Assembly (NCBI GenBank): GCA_023853785.1
Contig: JAJIRX010000866.1
Span: forward strand, 97,732 to 161,731
DNA length: 64,000 nt
Source of the DNA: Psilocybe azurescens
Taxonomy: Eukaryota > Basidiomycota > Agaricomycetes > Agaricales > Agrocybaceae
Direction of reading: 5' to 3'
The translations under genes were made by a program, and so were the position numbers. A model generated the notes under the pieces. It had not been told where the DNA came from, did not search any database, and saw only the letters and a list, made by a program, of their open reading frames with translations. Shown piece after piece: positions 56,872 through 64,000 of this stretch. Each line of letters opens with the position of its first letter. Position 1 is the first letter of the stretch.

Positions 56872-59800
56872 TTACTGATCGTCGTCCAAGGTATCGTCCA
56901 TATCTTCATTGTTGTTCTGAACGTATTCAAGATTTTCCACTATATCGTCCAGTTCAGCTCTAGGAATGACTGATCCATCTCGAGGGAAGTAGCGTAGAAG
57001 TCGGAATGCAGCAACGCCTTGAACCATTGGGGTACCCGTCAAGTTCCTTTAGCACATAAGAACCACCACGAGTTTGTCGAATAACCTCATAAGGACCAAG
57101 ATATCTGGGCTTGTGTTTGCGATTCATCTCTTTCTCGACACGAGTGTTGCGGACAAGGACTAGAGTTCCGGGCTGAAATGCTGTCTGACGAATACGATGC
57201 GCAAAGCGTTGTTCAAATACAGCCTTTGATTGCAGACGGGATTGTCGCAGGACTTCAGCAATATTAGCTAGGTCTTCATCTCGCTTCATAAGTTGTCGGA
57301 TTCGTTGGGCCAGCAAATCTTCGGACGTCATTCCACTAGTGAAGCCATCAACTAGAAAGGTCGCTTCCATAAGGTCAAAGGGAAGAACAGGATGAAGGCC
57401 ATGCATGACTGAAAGGGGAATGTCCAGTAGATCGTCGAGTGATACATTTATCGGCAAAGATAGTATGATGAACGTACAGTGGCCAGTCTTGAGGTCGGTC
57501 TCCACAGGCTTTGAGGATAGATTCCCTGAAGTCAATATGTCCTCGTTCGACTGATCCATTGGCTTTGGAATTGTAAGGCGAGATGTGAACATGAGGGATG
57601 CCATACTTCTCCATGAGATATGCAAAAGCTCCAGCGACTTCAGATCCGTTATCTGTTCGAACTTGTCCTATGGCTCCGTGAGCGACATATAATCTCTTCC
57701 CAGAAAAAGTTAGCCATCTCTTTAGACTTGATGGTCTTGAGAGCGCGTCCTTCCGGTGCACGTGATAGATCGTCTCGTGCTATAACCATGTATCGGAATT
57801 TGCCAGATCTAGGCATGAAGAGAACATCGACGTTGATGACAGTGAAGATGGAAGGTGTGGCTGAAATGGAAATGGGGACTTCAGACTTCTTGGTGGATCG
57901 AACTTGACATTGGTGGCAGGTAGCGAGATGATGTTTAATATCCTGGAACATGAAAGGCCAATAAACGAAGGCGTATAACTCCAAAGACTCCATATAGACC
58001 ACGATGACCTAGTTCTTCATGTGCTTGAGTTAATACTAGTAGGGCGTTTTGTTGGCATCAAGAATGACTCGGAGTGGGGAGCGTCCAAATCGTCGCTTAT
58101 ACATGAGGTTGTCCTTGAGATAAAATTGAGAGGCACGTGCGAGAATCGTCGTTGAGCTTGAATGGTGTTGAAGGTAGGCATAATTTGGTCTTGAAGGAAT
58201 TGATAAATTTTGTGAAGGCTTTCGTCTTGATGATTCGCGGTCGAAATAAATGAAGGAAGTGAGGAAGGATGATAAGAAGGAAGTGAAGCGGGACGTCTAA
58301 AGAAAACAGGAAAAAGGGCATAGGTGGTTAAGAGAGCAATATCGTCAAGCCAATCATCTTCTTCTTGTGGCTCATTGAGTTCGTCTTCAGTAGGCTCGTC
58401 GGGAAAGACCGTCAGGTCCACGATGACTGCCTGCTTTAACATGAATGAGAGTGAAGTCGAAGAGTAGAATGCCTTGGATCCAGCGGTTCATAGAAGCGTT
58501 AGGTTGAAGGTCAGGTTCGTTAAGCATGCCTTTGATGTATTTGGCGTCTACTTCAACGTGAAGATTCTTGACTCCAATAAGATGCAAACGGTAGTGACGT
58601 GAGAGCACGGAAAAGACCATAGAGCTCCAACTTGGGTTGACTATAACAAGCTTCTCGGGGATTCATGGGTATGGAACCATAGCGAGCAGGATGACGACGT
58701 CCAGAAGGGGCAATTTGAGATAAAATAAATCCAACGGCAATTTGAGAAGTGTCGACAGAAAGGATAACTGGGAGTTCAGAAGTATAATCAATGGAACGGA
58801 GAATAGGGGATCAATAACAATTTCTTTGAGTGTTAGGAAAGCAAGTTCTCGGATATCAGTCCAAATAAAAGGTTCGTCCTTGCGATAGAGTTCGGTGAGA
58901 GGTCGAATGAGTGTGGAATAATTCTTGATCCAAACGCGGACTGTTCCGCAAAGTCCTAGAAAAGCACGGACATCACGAATATTCTTGGGTCTAGGCCAAT
59001 TGATGATCTTCTCGACTTTGGAATCGTCAGGCAGGCGACCTTCTGGTGTACATTTTTGTCCAAGAATAAGTACTTCAGGCTGAGCGAGCTGAGTTTTAGA
59101 CCCAGAAAACGTGGCTCCGGCACATCCCATACGATGCATGATTCGGTGAACGTCCTGAGCATGTTCCCAGACAAAGCGTCGGATCCCTGGATTTTCTGGA
59201 ATGGTTTCTGGATTTCCTGAGGCGTCCAGGTACTGCGTAGAGGGGCCTTTGATAGGTACATCATCGATGAAGACGTTGGCAACATGAGGAATTTCATCGC
59301 GTAGAATGAAGGTGGTACAGGCTTGAAATTCAGCGACTGCATTGGTATATCCCATAGGCATAGAGGTGAGTCGTAATGGACCAATAGGTGACTGGAAGGT
59401 AGTAAGATCACGGCTGTCTGGATGAATTTTACGCGTCATATCCCCAATATAAGTCAAAGACTGTGTAGATGGAATGACCAGCGAAAGGAACAACGAAGTC
59501 ATCAAGAACAGGAGGTACACCAGCATCACGATAAGAAATGGAGTTGAGGAGTTGAAGGTCATGGACAAGACGGATAGCACCAGTCGCTTTCTTCTTGACC
59601 CAGAAAATAGGTGATCGATAAGGAGCTTGACTTGGTTCGTACACACCGGCTGCAACTTTTCACGTAAGAGCTTTGTGACGTCTTCTTGAAGGCCTGGAGG
59701 AATAGGAATATTGCGTACAACCCATGGTTCATGATCTTCGACGGGTAGAATATAAGGGGAAAAATAGTCTTCAGAAAATGTGCCACGTTCTGACTGGTGA

Positions 59801-60607
59801 AAGGCTAAGGAACGTTCATTGAGCTGAAGGATGTGGAGAAAAAGTTTTTCTTCTTCGGGCCATAGGAATTGGTTGGTGTTGATTTTCATGGATTGAATAC
59901 GTTCAGGTGTTAATTTTGCGGTATAGGTGAAGTCTGAAGGACGGGTAGGCAGTAAAGGAAGTGATAGGAGGGGGTCGACGGGAATACGTCGAGTAACTTT
60001 GGCATACGCCGGAGTGACTTTGTTGATAGGTTTAACTTTGCGATCCACTCGTTTGTACGCGGTGTAGGAAATGGATGATGGGATTTCAGAGATAAAGGTA
60101 GATATGGAAGCGGGAAGGAATATATGTACGGATAAGGATGATTTGAATAATCGGACATTCCGATTATCTTTGGCTGTGGTTTGCTGTGTGGCTGTTGTTC
60201 GGAGGATCCACCCATTCTTTGAAAGTAAGCTGAGGATTCAGGTATCGAGGTTGATGATAGACACAGATAGATTTCGTCTTTCCGCATTAGTGGGAAAGGT
60301 GACACTCTCGACATATCGAGCCGCGATGATATTATGGATTCCGTTTCCAGTAATACCATGAACGAACTCTTTAACCGCAAGCAAACAGAGGATATGTGTG
60401 AGGGAAGCTGTTGATGAGGAGGAGGTCCTGCGTGTGACCAATGTAATTCTGATCTGATAGCAAAAGTGGGTTGAGACGAGAGGGATAGCAATTTTCTTCC
60501 ATGGACTTGAGCAATGGATGGACTTGAACTGCAGAGGGGAAGAAACGGAAGAGGAAAAAGATAAAGCGGATGGAGAAGGAAAAAGAAGTTGAAAGTGTAA
60601 AACAAAA
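56872..60607 (-). pseudogene. Ty3/gypsy pol: reverse transcriptase, RNase H, integrase
   Basis: Reverse transcriptase: LNERSLAFHQSERGTFSEDY, VYEPSQAPYRSPIFWVKKKA, IRLVHDLQLLN, SMPMGYTNAVAEFQ and the catalytic FIDD at 59261-59272, then INWPRPKNIRDVRAFLGLCG. RNase H: VILSVDTSQIAVGFILSQ, QPKLELYGLF and the VEVDAKYIKGML region (about 58490-58780). Integrase: zinc-binding HLATCHQCQVR, then D in TVINVDVLF, D in VRTDNGSEVAG and E in NGSVERGHIDF, with a DD35E-like layout. The C-terminal tail is PRYLGPYEVIRQTRGGSYVL and an acidic end stopping at 56872. Frames change about ten times. The region between 60607 and 61000 is a linker with no domain. Confidence 0.8.
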
Positions 60608-60710
60608 GACATGAAAGAAACTGGACAATGGAAGCGATGAGATAAATGAACGAGAAGAGTAGGGAGTCAGAATGAAAATAAAACAGTGATAAAATAAAAA
60701 AGAAGTTGAT

Positions 60711-60831
60711 GAATAAATAAACGTTAGTTTAGCGACGTTTCGGGTCGATGAAACCAACTATATATACAAAGGGAACGTTAAGAAAAAACATGGAGAATAA
60801 ATAAACGTTAGTTTAATGACATTTCGGTCGA
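60711..60831 (+). repeat. Pair of ~38-bp direct repeats inside the retrotransposon
   Basis: 60711-60748 and 60795-60831 share GAATAAATAAACGTTAGTTT followed by arYGACRTTTCGG and TCGA, with few differences; the copies are 46 bp apart. They lie in the linker between the protease and reverse-transcriptase regions. Confidence 0.7.
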
Positions 60832-61759
60832 GAGAATAATGTACATAAGTGTCCGTGATGTAAACCAAAAAGAACGATATGGAAAAACAATTAACTAACC
60901 CATGCAGTCAATACACACCCATTCCATGGTAAGAGTCGTCCTCAGAGTTGTCTGGATCTGCCAGAGAATCCACATTGCTAGTGTCGAGAATAAGCTCTTC
61001 TGTGTGAAAACTTGGAGATTCCATATCACTATCTTCGTCCTGGAGGGATGAAGCGATTCTCCACGGTCGTTCAAAACAGCTGTCGCCGAGAAATCTTCTT
61101 CAACACGGCCCAGATTAAGAAGAAGGACACGAACAACCTCCATAACGTCCAAGATGTTGACGCCATCCGTAGGAGGGAAGTGCATGTGCCACAGGCAAAG
61201 GGACAGCATTCCCGATCTGTCGATCCTCCACATCGTTGAGGGAATCGGTGGGGAAGTAGGACAGTCTCGGACTTGGAGTGCGAAGAGCCAGAATTCCTCT
61301 GTGATAGCAGGCGAATTGATTGATTGACGACACCCAACTCTTCTATCTGCTGGTCGTTTTCGGACGCGTCCAGACTAATTGCGTCGGCAGAGTCGGTGGT
61401 GGTCGTTGTTTGAGTTGTGACGGAAATTGAGATAGAGGGGAGGGAGCAGAGGCTGCAGGCGTTGAGAATCTTTGACCCATTGGCTCCTCAGTGGAAGTGG
61501 ACGTATGAGGGGGGATGTTGGGTCTGCAGGAGCATGAATGATTTCAGGGGGAGCGGGACTGGCGTTATATGAGGCAGGAGAGTTGTCCATGTTACCATAA
61601 ATAAAATGCACAAAAGCCGCCCCTCGCTCGGGAATGTATAAGTTTCATTGATGCAGGCTCGTCGAGTGGTGTCCCTGAGAGTCCAGTCTTCAAACGGGCG
61701 ACCGCCGTCAAGTCCTGTGGCGGTAATGTGAGCATTAGGGGAATAGAATGTCGTTTGGT

Positions 61760-63134
61760 GATTAATATATCCATTTGGGGATTGTAAGGGAGGAGGCTCG
61801 TCCAGGTCTTCTTCGCTCTTCTTGTTGTTCGCTCGGCTCCGAGTAGTGATCTTCGGCTGAGTATTCAGTATCATCATGTGTGCAGACATACGTGGGTTCA
61901 GGCCAGGGCGATCTCCATCCACGATCAGCTTCTGTGAGTCCTGGCCAATCATGTTCAATTGGGGTGCGCCGTCCAGGATTGGACGCCATTTCCTTCTTGG
62001 GCGGTTTCATTGTTCTGCGAAGCATCATGGGATTCCCCTGAATCTGGCAGGGATAGCGCTTCGTGTGAATCATGTGAAGGTACCGCAAGTGAGTCATGCG
62101 AGTCATAGAAGTCGGTGGCGTTTCTGAGTCAGAGGTCATGGGAACGTCAGGGGATGAGTCATGGGATGAGTCATGGACAGGATTAGGATGTGTGCGAGAA
62201 TAGATGGCTGGGTAGACTGGGGGTCTCTTCCGGATATTGTAAATCGTCGAGTTCTTCGCCGTCTTCCAAATTGAGGTCTTCGGCAATTTCCCCTTCTTCC
62301 AGATCAGGGTGCTCATTAAAAACGTCAATGCCATAAGTGGCGAGAAACGAGGTGGAAGGGGTTTCTTCTGTGATGAACGCCATAGAGTTTGGATGAGAGT
62401 CAGGGAGGGCAAGGAATTTGCGAACATGAGTTTCATCTCCAGGGTCATAAAAGGATAGGAATGTCCCTTCAGGTCGCTCCAAAACATCAACAAAGTTGTC
62501 ACGGGTCCAGGGTCGTCCAACCAGAACATCGAATTTAACCCTATCGGATACAAAACAATTAGCCCAAGTTTGGACACTTCCTACATTCAATGGGATCTGT
62601 TCAACGGCCAAGCATCCTAGATTGGCCACCATGAATGTCGTACATCGTGATGGTCTTCTTATTGTCCATAGGGAGATTCGCGACTTCTTTCCATACACGT
62701 TCACTGATAATATTCTGTGTAGCACCTGAATCAAGGAGGCCTTCCAGAAGCTTGCCATTGCAGGTCATGCTGATCCGAATAAGAGGTGCATGTGCCCGGA
62801 GAAGGTGTCCAAAATAAACAGCGTCAGGCGGTAATTCAGGTTCGATATTCGTAAAGGCCGTATAGATATTGATATTGGGATCGTAAGAAGCGAATTTGGA
62901 GCGGAATTCTTCCACGGAAATAGTTTTTGCCTTGATTAGGGACCCAATACAGTTCTTGACATCTTTGGAGACACCCATGAGTTCGAGCGTGACATCTGCA
63001 GACCGATTAAGGCAACGCTGAGCTATGGCCATAGGATCAACTCCACGTGAAACTTCGGCAATCCGCTTTTGGGCAGGAACACGTGGCTTGGCAGGTGATT
63101 TATCCTTGTTGGGTTTAATGGTGGCGTCTTCCAT
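61760..63134 (-). pseudogene. Ty3/gypsy aspartic protease and linker
   Basis: Minus strand from MEDATIKPNKDKSPAKPR. After a capsid-proximal helical part (LNRSADVTLELMGVSKDVKN), the retropepsin motif LLDSGATQNIISERVW gives the catalytic DSG triad. Further on, VKFDVLVGRPW matches the usual LLGRPW turn at the end of the protease. A long acidic, low-complexity linker (DLEEGEIAEDLNLEDGEELD) then leads to the reverse transcriptase. The protease is split between two frames near 62620, at a short C/A-rich stretch. Confidence 0.7.
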
Positions 63135-64000
63135 GATTTGATCATCGTCAGAAGGGTCAAAGGAAACGTGGGGTCTAGAAGTCTGGGGTAACGCTGAACA
63201 ATAGGATTATTGACAGGTGGTGCAATAGGTTGTTTGACAGATGGAGTTTCTTTGACAGTGACAGGCTGATTGACAGTTTGATTGACAGGAGGGGCAACAG
63301 GAGGGTTAATGAGGACAGGAGTGGACGAGTTAGGAATTTCCGGCTTCTCAGGTGCAGGGGCGTTTCAAAATGGAAATGGACGGAACCGTGTTTTCCTTTT
63401 CCTTCATCTTCCCTTTGGCCTCAAGGCGTTTGGCTTTGATGTAGGCTGGCTCGAACGATGACACCATCAAAAACTTGCTTCCTGGCTGTGCGAATTTTCC
63501 TTTCTGGGACAATGCGGTTACTCGGACCTGCAAGAATATAATCAGAGTCGCCAAGATAGGAACCAATATCATCCTCATCGTCTTCCTCGAATATGTTTGC
63601 ATTGTACTTCTCTTCCACGTAGTAGGGTCACAAATGGCAAGGTTGAAGTGGCTATAGGTGCTGGAGCAGGGACGCTGACGTTGTACTGCCTGAATTATAG
63701 ATTCTCCCATAACACGAAAGATACGTGATCCGTCTGCAAAGACTATGCGGTTGCTGCTGTCCCAGTGATGACCTTCTTGCTAGCGAGATCTGCGAGTCCT
63801 GGACAAGTGTTCATGCCATGGCCTTGCTGATTACATCCATAACAAGTCATATCAGCAAGAGAGGTAACGTGCGCGCTGCATATATTGGGTTTGCTGAGGT
63901 GGAGGAGGTGCAAAACTAGAGTTGCTTAGGTTGTTGTGGTACAGTTGCGTTCATGATAGCAGGTGCGACGGCATTCCAGCCAGAGAAGGTTCCAGTTTTA
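63135..64000 (-). pseudogene. Ty3/gypsy gag, C-terminal part with zinc knuckle
   Basis: At 63803-63844 (complement) CYGCNQQGHGMNTC is a perfect Cx2Cx4Hx4C nucleocapsid knuckle. Downstream are VFADGSRIFRVMGESIIQAV, an acidic stretch (FEEDDEDDIGSYLGDSDYIL) and a Pro/Val-rich repeat region (VNQPVTVKETPSVKQP). The N-terminal capsid half lies outside the window. Frame changes occur near 63730 and 63610. Confidence 0.65.

Larger units (their letters stand above)
55104..64000 (-). mobile_element. Ty3/gypsy LTR retrotransposon, partial
   Basis: At least 8.9 kb on the minus strand, running off the right edge. Order from right to left is gag with a CCHC zinc knuckle, aspartic protease, reverse transcriptase, RNase H, integrase and 3' LTR, which is the Ty3/gypsy order. 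Coding regions are split by several stops and frame changes, so this copy looks inactive unless the shifts are sequence errors. Its left LTR ends inside the Plavaka transposase, so it inserted after that element. Confidence 0.85.

Overview
This is eukaryotic nuclear DNA from a mushroom-forming basidiomycete (Agaricomycetes). Almost every gene is cut by short introns of about 50-65 bp with GT..AG ends. The gene content fits that clade: DUF6534 and DUF6698 proteins, WSC proteins, a Plavaka-type DNA transposon and a Prr1/Skn7-type HSF-response-regulator fusion. No rRNA, CRISPR or bacterial-type operon is present. Coordinates of spliced genes are outer bounds; intron positions were read by eye.

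Layout. 0-6.3 kb: a TauD/TfdA-type dioxygenase (minus, runs off the left edge), a short-chain dehydrogenase (plus), a decayed HSP20 gene (minus) with a surviving heat-shock element upstream, and a GID5/VID28 armadillo subunit of the GID E3 ligase (plus). 6.5-14.2 kb: a damaged DUF6534 membrane protein, a secreted two-domain WSC protein (minus) and a C2-domain membrane protein. 15.6-22.8 kb: two tandem paralogous ABC half-transporters with a third, fossil ABC fragment between them. 22.9-30.3 kb (minus): a dehydrodolichyl diphosphate synthase, an orphan multi-pass membrane protein and a large amidohydrolase. 30.6-46.5 kb: a long coiled-coil protein (minus), an endonuclease-IV-type AP endonuclease, another orphan membrane protein and the SKN7/PRR1 stress regulator. 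47.4-64 kb: a mobile-element island. It holds a short F-box gene, a Tc1/mariner element with 224-bp inverted repeats and a TA duplication, a DUF6698 gene split by a 1.2-kb hAT-like non-autonomous element (8-bp duplication), a truncated Plavaka transposase, and a Ty3/gypsy retrotransposon on the minus strand that continues past the right edge.

A cross-cutting observation: at least eight otherwise well-conserved genes need one or more single-base shifts to stay in frame, and most of these sit in short homopolymers. That looks more like uncorrected consensus errors than wholesale gene death, and it affects how every 'broken' gene here should be read. The HSP20 copy is different: it has in-frame stop codons and is a convincing true pseudogene.

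Functionally the left two thirds is ordinary chromosomal housekeeping and accessory content with no evident cluster logic, apart from the ABC duplication. The right end is a nested-transposon region where insertions can be ordered relative to one another.
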